Below the pieces are notes generated by a model that did no database searches, was not told the DNA's origin, and saw nothing but the letters and a program-made list of their open reading frames with translations. The translations under genes and the position numbers were made by a program. From Endozoicomonas elysicola (lineage in GTDB: Bacteria; Pseudomonadota; Gammaproteobacteria; Pseudomonadales; Endozoicomonadaceae), in NCBI RefSeq assembly GCF_000710775.1, contig NZ_JOJP01000001.1, positions 4,510,231-4,574,230 of the forward strand: 64,000 bases of DNA. Reading direction: 5' to 3'. Within the stretch, counting starts at the first letter, position 1. Every line of letters begins with the position of its first letter. Below are positions 37,008-46,366 of this stretch, piece by piece.

Positions 37008-37817
37008 TTACTTAAGGGTCTTGTGCCATTCGGAACTTTCGAACCATTTGGCATAGATCTTATCGTAGGTACCATCACCCTGAATCTGACGCATGAAGTT
37101 ATTCAACCAGTTCAAGAAATCCGGGTCACCTTTACGAACACCCCAGGCCAGTGGCTCATAGGTAAATGGAGTATCCAGGTGAACCAGTTTTCCTGGGTTC
37201 TGGCTGGAGTAAACCGCGTTGAATGGCAGGTCATAGATAAATGCATCTGCTTTGCCATTCACCACCTCAATAGCACCTTCTGACTCAGTTTCAAACAGTC
37301 TGAGTTTGGCCTTGCTCAAATAGCGCTTGGCAGCAATATCACCTGTAGTACCCAATTTAGAAACCACAGTGTATTTAGAGTCATTAAGATCTTTATAAGA
37401 CTGAACTTCATCTTCGAGACCATTTCTGACCATGATACTCTGGCCAATAACAATATAAGGGTCCGCAAAGTTGATTTGCAGGTTACGCTCGGCGGTCAGT
37501 GTCATACCTGACATGATGATATCGAACTTATCAGTCACCAGGGCTGGAATGATGCCATCCCAGGCAGTGTTCACAATCTCAAGCTTTACCCCCATGGCCT
37601 TGGCCATTTGACGGGCAATATCCACATCAAAGCCAACAATTTTGCCTTGCTTGTTGGTCATCTCAAACGGCATATAGCCAGCATCCAGACCAACACGGAG
37701 CACTTTACGTTCCATAATCTGATTGAGTGTGGATTTTTCCCAAAGGTCGTTATCAGAGGCAAACAACGATGTACTGAATGCGAGCAGAAATGCCAGCATG
37801 GCGGTAATTTTTTTCAT
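37008..37817 (-). CDS. Polar amino acid ABC transporter, periplasmic binding protein
   Basis: A 269-residue solute-binding protein (SBP_bac_3 family). A signal peptide (MKKITAMLAFLLAFSTSLFA) is followed by the ligand-binding two-lobe domain with VGLDAGYMPFEMTNKQGKIVGFDVDIARQMAKAM and DFIMSGMTLTAERNLQINFADPY-like segments typical of the family. ATG 37817 is preceded by AGGAG at 7 nt. First gene of a three-gene unit. Upstream (37818-38000) is a promoter-like A/T-rich spacer backed by the V-ATPase terminator. Confidence 0.93.
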   Translation of the reverse strand: MKKITAMLAFLLAFSTSLFASDNDLWEKSTLNQIMERKVLRVGLDAGYMPFEMTNKQGKIVGFDVDIARQMAKAMGVKLEIVNTAWDGIIPALVTDKFDIIMSGMTLTAERNLQINFADPYIVIGQSIMVRNGLEDEVQSYKDLNDSKYTVVSKLGTTGDIAAKRYLSKAKLRLFETESEGAIEVVNGKADAFIYDLPFNAVYSSQNPGKLVHLDTPFTYEPLAWGVRKGDPDFLNWLNNFMRQIQGDGTYDKIYAKWFESSEWHKTLK

Positions 37818-38001
37818 TATAACTCCTGTCCGCAACCAGAAATCCTATGAATCTGGAGCCAGAACTTTTTTTATCATTATGTACGGCTAATCGCTGACCG
37901 CTTTACCCTCGAATTCAAACCAGTTACACGAGGAAACATTCTGCATTGTACATACCCTGTCGTTTTTGACCAGAGCCTGAATCAAAAACCACACATAAAA
38001 A

Positions 38002-38024
38002 AACTGCCGGTATAACCGGCAGTT
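38002..38024 (-). terminator. Terminator of the V-ATPase operon
   Basis: Read on the - strand, AACTGCCGGT-TAT-ACCGGCAGTT is a perfect 10-bp stem followed directly by a T-run (TTTTTTATG). It lies 30 bp beyond the ntpA stop. Confidence 0.92.
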
Positions 38025-38053
38025 CTGGGTTAAAGCTATTTAACAATGAAGCA

Positions 38054-39913
38054 TCATGCAGCCAGAGCACCCATTGCGTGCTGGCTGCGAAGCTCCTGAA
38101 TACGGTTCATGTAGTTGTTGTACTCAGGGGATCCATGATGCGCATAGTGCATGTTCTTGAACAGGCCTGTCAGCTTGATGAAGTAATCACGCACTTCTTC
38201 TTTGTCACTGAAGCTGTACTGCTGACGAATCAGACTGACCACCAGGTCAAAGTTTTCCTGCTGACGATTGATTGGGCAGGAAGCGTCCACATCGTCAAAA
38301 GCGTCCTGTTGTAGGTACACCATGTCCAGCATGAAGGACTTCTGGAACGTCACGTAGTCTTCCAGGGTGATACCCTCTTCACCGGTTACCTGCATCATCT
38401 GGTTGATGCTGTCACCACGAACCAGCAGCTCCTGCATCTCCTTAACGTTACTGACCCACTCTGGTGACAGATTCTTGGAGTACCAGTCTTCCAGCTGATC
38501 CAGGTAACGAGACCAGGAGATCAATGGATCAATCGCTGGGTAGAAGCGCTTATAAGCACGGTCATAAGACAGACCAAGGAACGCTTTTACCGTACTCAGG
38601 GTTGCCTGGGTCACTGGCTCTTCAAAGTTACCACCGGCAGGTGATACAGAACCAATCATGGTCAGGGAGCCTTCGTCACCGTCTTCATTGCGAACCACAC
38701 CACAACGCTCGTAAACACCCTTGATGGCAGAGTCCATATAGGCAGGGAAGCCTTCTTCACCCGGAATCTCTTCCAGACGGTTAGAGGTTTCACGCATTGC
38801 CTGAGCCCAGCGGGAAGTAGAGTCCGCCAAGGCCAGAACATTGTAACCCATCTGGCGATAGTACTCACCCAGTGTCAGACCGGTGTAGATAGAGGCCTCA
38901 CGGGCAGCTACCGGCATGGACGACGTATTACAGATGATTACGGTACGGTCGATCAGGGCACCACCAGTCTTAGGATCCTGCAGATGCGGGAACTCTTCGA
39001 TGGTTTCTACTACCTCACCGGCACGCTCACCACAGGCAGTGACAATTACAATATCCGCATCACAGTACCGGGAGAAGCCGTGCTGCAGTACGGTCTTACC
39101 GGAACCGAAAGGTCCTGGGATACAGCCGGTACCACCACGAGCAATCGGGAAGAAGGTATCGACGATTCGGGTGGTTGTGATCAGTGGCTGGTTAGGATAG
39201 AGACGCTCGGTCTTTCCTTTCGCAGCGAGTGTTTCAGAAATCGACTTACGCACCGGCCAGCGCTGGTACATGGTCAGAGGAATTTCTTCCCCCTTCTGGT
39301 TCTTAACCCGAGCCACCACAGTGTCAACAGAGAAGTTACCTTCCTGAATCCAAACCACTTCCACTTCGCCCACAGTATCAAATGGAATCATGATCTTATG
39401 AGTAAAGCGACCTTCCGGCACCGTACCAAAGGTTTGGCCAGCATGAAGTCGATCGCCAATTTTGGCAACGGCGGTAAAGGCCCAGTTTTGGGTTCGATCC
39501 AGGGACTCAACCTGAACACCTCGCTGCAAAAAACGGCCATGTAGATTCGCCAGACGTTCCAGTGGGTTCTGCAGACCGTCGTAAATCATACTGAGAATAC
39601 CAGGCCCCAGATCCACAGACAGCATGTGCCCGGTCTGAATGATCATGTCTCCTACAGCGACACCACGGGTTTCTTCAAACACCTGGATGTCAGCAGTATT
39701 ACCACGAACACGGAGAATTTCAGCCATCAGCTGTTCTTCTACCGCCTCATTGGCGCGACGGCTTGGCAGTACATAAACCACCTCGTTCTTAACCAGAGGC
39801 TTTCTCTCACCATCCTGGCCAGTGATGCTTTCGATGGTAATGATATCACCCATCACCGCTACCACCCGGGCAGAGGCCTGTTGCATCAAATCTGTATTTG
39901 TCTCTTCAGTCAT
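38054..39913 (-). CDS. ntpA: V-type ATPase catalytic subunit A
   Basis: A 619-residue catalytic subunit of a V/A-type rotary ATPase, forming the A3B3 head in the cytoplasm. Walker A is GPFGSGKT (267-274), and the ACGERAGEVVE arm with the catalytic glutamate follows; the non-homologous insert characteristic of A subunits (about 120-200) is present. It is the last gene of the operon, after DUF2764, rather than lying directly before subunit B as in most bacteria. No obvious Shine-Dalgarno precedes ATG 39913. Confidence 0.96.
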   Translation of the reverse strand: MTEETNTDLMQQASARVVAVMGDIITIESITGQDGERKPLVKNEVVYVLPSRRANEAVEEQLMAEILRVRGNTADIQVFEETRGVAVGDMIIQTGHMLSVDLGPGILSMIYDGLQNPLERLANLHGRFLQRGVQVESLDRTQNWAFTAVAKIGDRLHAGQTFGTVPEGRFTHKIMIPFDTVGEVEVVWIQEGNFSVDTVVARVKNQKGEEIPLTMYQRWPVRKSISETLAAKGKTERLYPNQPLITTTRIVDTFFPIARGGTGCIPGPFGSGKTVLQHGFSRYCDADIVIVTACGERAGEVVETIEEFPHLQDPKTGGALIDRTVIICNTSSMPVAAREASIYTGLTLGEYYRQMGYNVLALADSTSRWAQAMRETSNRLEEIPGEEGFPAYMDSAIKGVYERCGVVRNEDGDEGSLTMIGSVSPAGGNFEEPVTQATLSTVKAFLGLSYDRAYKRFYPAIDPLISWSRYLDQLEDWYSKNLSPEWVSNVKEMQELLVRGDSINQMMQVTGEEGITLEDYVTFQKSFMLDMVYLQQDAFDDVDASCPINRQQENFDLVVSLIRQQYSFSDKEEVRDYFIKLTGLFKNMHYAHHGSPEYNNYMNRIQELRSQHAMGALAA

Positions 39914-39988
39914 GTGTATAACCGTTGTCGTAAATCGTCAGCTATATGTCGTTGTAGACACTTCTGTCATAGTCGACACTGTTGACGT

Positions 39989-40678
39989 TTAATCTGGGGA
40001 ACCCGGCAATTGGTGGGCAAATTCGCCCAATGCCTGCTGGGTCAGCTCATTAAACCGAACCACTGCCTCTTCGCCATTGTAGGCCGTCCAGCGCGCCACC
40101 AGGTTCCAGCGAAGCAGATAGATCACCACGGCTTCAAAGTCGAAACGATGTCTGGCACCAAGCTCATTCAGCTTGTTCCATACCGCTTCCATCACTGTTT
40201 TTTCCAGCGTGAGGTAGTCTTTTTTGCTCAGGCATTCAACAGCCACCGGTATCCACGGGAATGCATTCTGCAAACCGAGTGTTGGATGATTCCAGTTGCG
40301 GCGGATGTATGCGTAGCGGCTACCGTAACTCCATTTCGCCGACGTCGGAGCCTGTATACCATTGGCCTTTCGTCTCAAGGCAGCAGCAATGGTTCGCATA
40401 TCCAGACGCCAGTTCACCAGCTCTTTCAGATCAGGGCTGTCCAACTCCTGTAACAGGCGCTCTGCCAGGTTGATCAAATACTCTTCTTTGATCTCTTCGC
40501 CCAGGTGGCTCCAGTGAACCAGCTGCTCGACCTTAACCAGGGTTTCACGATCTTCCGTGGACAGCATGGCCAGACGACGATCCAGCTGAATTCGGGAGAT
40601 AGGCGTAATCTTGCTGTTAAACAGTGAGTCAATATGCGGCAGCGATGTCAGCAGGGTATAGTAGGCATTGTCTGCCAT
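39989..40678 (-). CDS. DUF2764 family V-ATPase-associated protein
   Basis: A 229-residue cytoplasmic protein of the DUF2764 family, which occurs inside V-ATPase operons of Chlamydiae, Bacteroidetes and Spirochaetes. These operons lack a subunit C gene, and DUF2764 may take over a structural job of C; that is inference. The sequence starts MADNAYYTLLTSLPHID and has helical segments such as LVNWRLDMRTIAAALRRK. ATG 40678 was chosen because GAGGAG lies about 8 nt upstream, rather than an in-frame ATG 13 codons earlier. Confidence 0.85.
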   Translation of the reverse strand: MADNAYYTLLTSLPHIDSLFNSKITPISRIQLDRRLAMLSTEDRETLVKVEQLVHWSHLGEEIKEEYLINLAERLLQELDSPDLKELVNWRLDMRTIAAALRRKANGIQAPTSAKWSYGSRYAYIRRNWNHPTLGLQNAFPWIPVAVECLSKKDYLTLEKTVMEAVWNKLNELGARHRFDFEAVVIYLLRWNLVARWTAYNGEEAVVRFNELTQQALGEFAHQLPGSPD

Positions 40679-40784
40679 CTCATTCTCCTCTATTTCAGGA
40701 CAAGCATCAGGACACAAGTCCTCAGGATGAGAAACCGGATCAGACGGCAGCCGTAAACCCGGCTACCGATGATCTGACATCACT

Positions 40785-41477
40785 TTATTTAATAATGCCT
40801 TCAAGCAGGGCACGGAAACGTGGCTGCAGGTGCTTCAGCAGAACCGCAGCAACCGCTTCGTCTGTCAACTCTACCTGGATATCCTTATCTTTCAGACGGA
40901 ACGCAATGCCACTCTGGCCGGCACCACCAACGGTGAACGTCACGCCATCCTGAAGCATCTCACTGGCACGCTTCATGGCAAACTCCAGCAGGCCACCCGC
41001 CTTGAGAAGTTCAGGGTTATCGCGCAGTTCATCCACACCAATCACTTTTCTTGGCAGGATCACTTCGATGTTGTTTTCGCCACGGAGGTTGTTCTGGCCA
41101 GCAACTTCAAGAATCATCTCTTCCAGCAGTTTGTCACCTTCCATGGAATGGCTGACGACCGCACGTATCTGGTCAGAGAATTTTTCCAGCAGATAATCTT
41201 TCAGCTCAAGGATGGCATTACGCTCAGCCAGCTGCAGTGCTTCTTTACCCGCTTTGGTAATAAAATCAGCTTCTTCACGGGCCTTGCCAACAATGGCACT
41301 GGCACGCTTTTCGGCATCCGCGATCATCTCAGCGGCTTTGGCTTCAGCATCAGAAATAATCTTGCCCGCTTCCTGGCGGCCACTGTCGACGCCCTGGTTA
41401 CGCAGCTTTTCGATTAGTTCCTGAACACCGACGGAAACGGTTTTCCCGGTTTGTTTTTCAGGAGTTGCAGTACTCAT
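40785..41477 (-). CDS. ntpE: V-type ATPase subunit E (peripheral stalk)
   Basis: A 230-residue subunit with a long N-terminal helix (about 25-95, rich in Ala/Glu/Lys: AEAKAAEMIADAEKRASAIV) followed by a compact C-terminal domain that holds the head. This is the stator subunit E architecture. An unusual 127-bp gap with a large palindrome separates it from ntpK upstream, while it is followed by DUF2764 and ntpA. In chlamydial operons E is the first gene, so this E-DUF2764-A block keeps that internal order. Confidence 0.9.
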   Translation of the reverse strand: MSTATPEKQTGKTVSVGVQELIEKLRNQGVDSGRQEAGKIISDAEAKAAEMIADAEKRASAIVGKAREEADFITKAGKEALQLAERNAILELKDYLLEKFSDQIRAVVSHSMEGDKLLEEMILEVAGQNNLRGENNIEVILPRKVIGVDELRDNPELLKAGGLLEFAMKRASEMLQDGVTFTVGGAGQSGIAFRLKDKDIQVELTDEAVAAVLLKHLQPRFRALLEGIIK

Positions 41478-41518
41478 TATCTAATCCTGTATTTGCTAAT
41501 GGGTCAGTAAGTTTTTGT

Positions 41519-41585
41519 CACCACAAAGACACGAAGGCACAGAGAAATGATTTTTTAAACGCTGTGTCTTAGTGACTTTGTGGTG
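41519..41585. repeat. Palindromic element inside the V-ATPase operon
   Basis: The arms CACCACAAAGACACGAAGGCACAG (41519-41542) and CTGTGTCTTAGTGACTTTGTGGTG (41562-41585) pair at 21 of 24 positions around a 19-nt loop. CACCACAAAGACACGAAGGC-type sequences recur in many proteobacteria as intergenic repeats (recalled). It lies between ntpK and ntpE, exactly at the junction where the gene order differs from the chlamydial one. Confidence 0.8.
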
Positions 41586-41604
41586 CCAATCATTCACCAC
41601 ATCA

Positions 41605-42054
41605 TCAGGCAGCGATGCCCTGACCCATCACCAGTGCGAATACGAAAGCAAATACCGCAAAGCCTTCTACGATCGCAGCAGGTGCGATAGAGAGACCAAA
41701 CACTTCCGGCTTGTTCTTGGAAGCATTGATTGCAGCCGCTACCGCCTGTCCCTGGTAAACAGCAGAGTACATCAGAGCAATACCAGTCAGCAGACCAATA
41801 CCAAACAGACCAGGAGCGCTGGCCAGAGTGACGCCGATGCCACTCAGGGTAAACATGATTACAATGCCGTAAATAACCTGGGAAGATGGCATGGCCGAGA
41901 GACCGACGAACTTACCGTAGCCGCTCTCAACATCCAGCATCGCACCACAGGCAGCCTGTCCTGCGACAGAACAGCCGATTGCAGAACCCACTGCACCCAG
42001 AGCAACCGGCGCGAAAACACCTACCCAACCCAGAGCCAAAATCAGTGCATCCAT
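41605..42054 (-). CDS. ntpK: V-type ATPase membrane rotor subunit K (c-type)
   Basis: A 149-residue, four-helix proteolipid forming the membrane rotor ring. The second hairpin has the ion-binding glutamate (AAIVEGFAVF, Glu130). By alignment to Enterococcus hirae NtpK, other Na+ ligands are conserved: MPSSQ with Gln59 (NtpK Gln65) and YQGQ with Gln101 (NtpK Gln110); the Thr64 equivalent is Ser58. This pattern points to Na+ coupling. Start 42054 has AGAGGAT upstream, 2 bp after the ntpI stop. Confidence 0.93.
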   Translation of the reverse strand: MDALILALGWVGVFAPVALGAVGSAIGCSVAGQAACGAMLDVESGYGKFVGLSAMPSSQVIYGIVIMFTLSGIGVTLASAPGLFGIGLLTGIALMYSAVYQGQAVAAAINASKNKPEVFGLSIAPAAIVEGFAVFAFVFALVMGQGIAA

Positions 42055-42056
42055 TG

Positions 42057-43889
42057 TTAATCCTCTTCTTTACTAAAAGTTGTTCGTTGGTTAAAGACTT
42101 TGAATGGGTAGCCTTCGTCAGACAGTCCCCAGTTGACAAATTCAATGACGTTAAGACGCATGCCGTGAACCACACCACTCATGATGCATAGTGCAAAGTT
42201 AAGCAGGTGACCCAGCAGCAGAATAATTCCTGCAAACAGCACACCGGTAACGGGGCTGGAATTAAGAACGTCCATGGCCAGAGAGTTAAACGTCATGGCC
42301 AGGGATGCACCGGACAGGCCGAGGGCAAACAGGCGCATGTAACTGAGCACATCACCAAAAGCACCGGTAATGTTGTAGACGGCTTTCAGGCCATCCAGCA
42401 TTCTCAGAATAAGGTCCTTGAAAGATTTCACTTCACGGCTGCTGGAGAACAGGAATACCAGCAAGGCACCGGCAATCATCAGGCCGGGGCCAATCGTGGT
42501 TTCAAAAGCTTCTGGTAATGTCCGGGTCATACCCAGCCACAGCGTCAGGCCACCACCCATTAACCCAGCCCAGCCCAGTGGGGCAAGAGCATAGCTTGAG
42601 CCTCGATTTACCACCGCCGTCATGACGTTGGCAACGATCAGGTGAGAAACACCGATCACCACCGACAGTTTCATCATGGCGTTGTAATCATTGAGATCAA
42701 TGAAGGCCAGCTTACCCAGGAAGCTTCCACTGTCCGGTGCCGCACCGAAGTAACTGCCGATAAAGACACCCCAGACAATACCCACGCCGGACATAAAGTA
42801 CGCCAGATTCATCAGACGACGACCCGCTTCACTCTGCTTGAGCTTGCCTCTGAGCAGAAAGATGATCAGTCCGAAAATCAGACAGTACATGGCGTCACTC
42901 ATGATCATCGCAAAGAACAGCGAGAATGAGTAAAACACCACATTGCCCGGATCCCAGGCACGGTAGTTTGGTGTTTGGAAGAACCCAAGGGCATCCGCAC
43001 CACCACCGGTTCCGGCCGGCTTGTCCAGCAGCGTCGGGGGATTGTCGTCTGCTGTCGGGTCTTCAAATATTGCGGCAACACCGTGGGCAGCGGTGAAGGC
43101 TTCAACATTGGCCTGCTCAGAAACCGGAACCCAGCCCTGAACCAGGAAGAAGCTGTCTTCATCCATCGTGCCACTCGTGGCCTGCTGCAGATCAGCACTG
43201 TCCAGACGAGCCGCCAGTACCTGATCCAGGAGGTAGTTCCAGCGTGTAAGCGCTTCGCGCTCAGCCAGAAGGTCCTCGATTGCATCTTCTGCTTCATCCA
43301 GCATCTCTTCCAGACGGGAAAGCGGGATCTTACCCACATGAGAACGATGAACAGGCAGCAGAACGTCTTCAGGCTCCTTGTCAGAAACAACAATAACGTA
43401 GCTGTCTTTCTGGCTCTGGTGAATCAGCTCCCAGGGCAGCTCGCACTCTTTCAGCGAATCCTTCAGTGCCGGCAGTTCACCATTGGGCAGAACATAGAAC
43501 CAGAGCCGCTGACCATTCAGGTCTGACAGGGCAGGAAAAGTAAACTCTCCCCAGGGACGCACTTCACGAATACGCTCCTGCAGCTTGTCGCGAATATCGG
43601 ACTGCTCACGGAACTTAGACTTATTGTCCAGAATCTTATGAACAATGTCGTCTACTCGGGCAGCATCCTTACGCTCGCGAAAGTTGCGAACCTGCCTTCT
43701 CTGCTTAGGACTGCGCTCCAGCCACGCTTTCGCTTCACTGGCTTCCGCAGGCTGTACCTGAACATCAGCCGGTTTCTCGGTTAATGGAATCAGATGCAGG
43801 CAGCCAAGGGATTGCAGCTCCTTAAGGATGCCGCTTTTCTCCTGACTGGGCCCGTAAAGGGTAATCTTTTTAAGTCGTTTAATAGCCAT
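42057..43889 (-). CDS. ntpI: V-type ATPase subunit I (a-type stator)
   Basis: A 610-residue membrane stator subunit. An N-terminal cytoplasmic part with two long coiled-coil arms (about 60-300) is followed by a C-terminal part with about seven hydrophobic segments. It forms the half-channels against the K ring. The conserved arginine-bearing helix is probably GAFGDVLSYMRLFALGLSGASLA. It is taken to start at ATG 43889; an upstream TTG in frame is less likely. Lies between ntpD and ntpK. Confidence 0.93.
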   Translation of the reverse strand: MAIKRLKKITLYGPSQEKSGILKELQSLGCLHLIPLTEKPADVQVQPAEASEAKAWLERSPKQRRQVRNFRERKDAARVDDIVHKILDNKSKFREQSDIRDKLQERIREVRPWGEFTFPALSDLNGQRLWFYVLPNGELPALKDSLKECELPWELIHQSQKDSYVIVVSDKEPEDVLLPVHRSHVGKIPLSRLEEMLDEAEDAIEDLLAEREALTRWNYLLDQVLAARLDSADLQQATSGTMDEDSFFLVQGWVPVSEQANVEAFTAAHGVAAIFEDPTADDNPPTLLDKPAGTGGGADALGFFQTPNYRAWDPGNVVFYSFSLFFAMIMSDAMYCLIFGLIIFLLRGKLKQSEAGRRLMNLAYFMSGVGIVWGVFIGSYFGAAPDSGSFLGKLAFIDLNDYNAMMKLSVVIGVSHLIVANVMTAVVNRGSSYALAPLGWAGLMGGGLTLWLGMTRTLPEAFETTIGPGLMIAGALLVFLFSSSREVKSFKDLILRMLDGLKAVYNITGAFGDVLSYMRLFALGLSGASLAMTFNSLAMDVLNSSPVTGVLFAGIILLLGHLLNFALCIMSGVVHGMRLNVIEFVNWGLSDEGYPFKVFNQRTTFSKEED

Positions 43890-43950
43890 AATCAATGCTT
43901 TCGCAGGTTATGCGTGTCAGGTTCTTACCGAGCCAGACACCAGCCGGATA

Positions 43951-44577
43951 TCAGCCTGCCTGCGAATGACCTCCTTTGGCTTCCTGGGCCAGAACCTTGC
44001 CCTTGGAGAGCTTGGCGTTCATTACGCTGGCTCTGTCCTGGTCAGACATATAGATCTGGATTTTCTGGATGTTCTTTTTGGTCTGGGGAATCAGAACCTT
44101 GGAGAACAGGTTTACCCGCTGGGACGTAGTACGTGTCGCCTTGTCCAGCTCCTTGTGCCGCAGCTGACGAACCTGAAGTTCTATTCTCAGGCGAATCATC
44201 TGCTGCAGAAGCTCAACCAGGTAATCAACCCAGTGGGGCTTAGCCAGATCACTGTATGGTGTCAGCGCAATTTCAATATGCTCTACCAGAGGAACTGATG
44301 TTCCGACAATATTTTCCTGGGTCAGGCGAACATCTGTCACCTTCACCAGGTTGTCCACTGGAACATCCTGTCTTGCCAACATCGGGAGCTGCTGTCTGAC
44401 CAGCTGCTCCACTTCAGCCAGATGCTCCCGTGTTTCCGCCAGAGCCTCTTCGGCTTTCTTACGTTCCATCATCAGCTGCTGACGCTTGAGTTCAAGCGCT
44501 GGCAGATAACGGTTGTAAGTCTTTAAACTGCGCTTCTCTTTGTTTAATGAACTTTTGTTGAGAGCTACCTTGGCCAT
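43951..44577 (-). CDS. ntpD: V-type ATPase subunit D (central rotor stalk)
   Basis: A 208-residue subunit with long N- and C-terminal helices (KSSLNKEKRSLKTYNRYLPA near the start; NLFSKVLIPQTKKNIQKIQIYM at about 155-178) that form the asymmetric coiled-coil axle inside the A3B3 head. It starts 5 bp after the ntpB stop. No gene for subunit F is seen next to it or anywhere in the operon, as in chlamydial operons. Confidence 0.92.
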   Translation of the reverse strand: MAKVALNKSSLNKEKRSLKTYNRYLPALELKRQQLMMERKKAEEALAETREHLAEVEQLVRQQLPMLARQDVPVDNLVKVTDVRLTQENIVGTSVPLVEHIEIALTPYSDLAKPHWVDYLVELLQQMIRLRIELQVRQLRHKELDKATRTTSQRVNLFSKVLIPQTKKNIQKIQIYMSDQDRASVMNAKLSKGKVLAQEAKGGHSQAG

Positions 44578-44582
44578 GATAA

Positions 44583-45965
44583 TTACGCCTCAGCTGCAGC
44601 TTCAGAAGCTTCCTCAACGGCCAGTTGCTCTGGGTTTGGCCAGTACTTTTCCAGAAGACTCTGTTTCATCAGGGTCTCTTCAGGACCAAAGCATTCGGCC
44701 ATGGTCTCCCAGCACTTATCCAGCGCTTCTTCGAGAGACATCGCAGCGTCCAGAGACATAAAGCGTTTCTTGAAGAGCTTGCCGAACTTGATGGTTTTCA
44801 AGTCATAGCTGGACAGTTCAAACGCCATTGCCTGCTTCTGAGCCGCATTCACAGAGTCAGAGTAGAAGCGGATCATGGTGTTCATGATCGCCGGATGGTC
44901 TTCGCGGGTTTCTTTACCCTGAACCATCTGCTTCAAACGAGACAGGGAACCAAATGGATCCAGGTGTCCTTCGTGCAGGTAGAACTGACCTTCGGTGATA
45001 TAACCGGTGTTGTCGGGAACCGGGTGAGTCACATCATTACCAGGCATGGTAGTAACCGCCAGAATGGTCACAGAACCGGCACCCTTGTAGTCACAGGCTT
45101 TTTCGTAACGACGCGCCAGCTGGGAGTACAAATCCCCCATATAACCACGGTTAGCAGGAATCTTGTCCATGGCAACACCGATCTCTTTCATGGCATCGGC
45201 ATAAGAGGTCATGTCGGTCAGCAGAACCAGAACCTTTTTGGATTCTTCTACTGCGAAGTGTTCAGCCACCGCCAGCGCCATATCCGGCGTCAGCAGACGT
45301 TCAACCGTTGGGTCTGAAGCCAGGTTGGTGAACATAACGGTACGGGCAGATACACCGGCTTCTTCAAAGGTAGTGCGGAAGAAGTGGTAATCATCGAAGA
45401 TCAGGCCCATGCCACCAAAGACTACAACATCTGCCTCTGCCTGAATGGCAATACGGGCCAGAAAGCGGTTGTAGGGTTCACCAGCGACGGAAAAGATAGG
45501 GATTTTCTGAGACTCAACCAGCGTGTTGAAGACATCAATCATCGGTACATTGGTACGTACCATGCGGGAAGCCAGTACACGACGAACCGGGTTTACCGAA
45601 GGTCCATCAATCTCTACCTTGGGATCCTGCTCCAGTGCAGGACCACCATCAATAGGCTCACCGGCACCGTTAAAGATACGCCCAAGGATATTGGGTGAGT
45701 ATGTCGTCTTCATTGGCTGGCCCAGGAAGCAGACAGACGCACCGGTGGATAGCCCCTTGGTGCCGGCAAAAACCTGGAGAGAAACCTCTTCATGGTCAAT
45801 CTTGATGATCTGCGCCATGGAGTATGTCTGTCCATCCTGCTCAATCAACGCCAGGTCACCGTAGTTAGCCTGGGCATTACCCTCAGCCAGGTTAGGTACG
45901 TGGACGCGAATGAGGTCACCAACGATGCTGAGAATATTGGTGTATCGCAATAGGCTCTGGGGCAT
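44583..45965 (-). CDS. ntpB: V-type ATPase subunit B (non-catalytic head)
   Basis: A 460-residue subunit of the A3B3 head. It aligns with V-type B subunits (FNGAGEPIDGG, VDVFNTLVESQKIPIFSVAGEPYNRFLA) and lacks a Walker A, as expected. GAGGAG precedes ATG 45965. It is the first gene of the operon here, followed by D, I, K, E, DUF2764 and A. The C-terminal tail is Ala/Glu-rich. Confidence 0.95.
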   Translation of the reverse strand: MPQSLLRYTNILSIVGDLIRVHVPNLAEGNAQANYGDLALIEQDGQTYSMAQIIKIDHEEVSLQVFAGTKGLSTGASVCFLGQPMKTTYSPNILGRIFNGAGEPIDGGPALEQDPKVEIDGPSVNPVRRVLASRMVRTNVPMIDVFNTLVESQKIPIFSVAGEPYNRFLARIAIQAEADVVVFGGMGLIFDDYHFFRTTFEEAGVSARTVMFTNLASDPTVERLLTPDMALAVAEHFAVEESKKVLVLLTDMTSYADAMKEIGVAMDKIPANRGYMGDLYSQLARRYEKACDYKGAGSVTILAVTTMPGNDVTHPVPDNTGYITEGQFYLHEGHLDPFGSLSRLKQMVQGKETREDHPAIMNTMIRFYSDSVNAAQKQAMAFELSSYDLKTIKFGKLFKKRFMSLDAAMSLEEALDKCWETMAECFGPEETLMKQSLLEKYWPNPEQLAVEEASEAAAEA

Positions 45966-46366
45966 TACTGCTCCTCTATACTGCTGGGAAAATGAAAAGA
46001 GAATGGATCATGGGCTCAGAAGATCATCAGTCATACAGGTGACGCTGAGTAAGTGGCGATACACCTCATTGCACACAACATAAGCCAAGTGTCGTATGTT
46101 TGAACTAATAAGCTCAAACACTGATTTGTACTGCTGGCTCTATCCAAGCCTCCTGCTAGTAATCATTTCAATCAATAAAGCAGGCACCTCAGTCATCCAT
46201 AGGGAAGATCTGAGGAACCATTCCAGGTAACGAATGAAAAACACCTAATAGAGTAGACAATTCCACGAGTTTCGCAGAGTTCTACCTGAACAGCAGGACA
46301 GGTTCATTGCTTCCTGCAATTCTGATGGGTAACCGTCGTTTGTACGAACTACCGACTCCCTATGGA
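45966..46366. other. Intergenic region, 401 bp, with V-ATPase promoter
   Basis: This spacer should carry the V-ATPase promoter (leftward) and the end of argF. A small inverted repeat, TGTTTGA (46097-46103) / TCAAACA (46114-46120), lies about 130 bp upstream of ntpB and might be an operator. No ORF or RNA gene is recognisable, and no clear argF terminator is visible. Confidence 0.4.
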
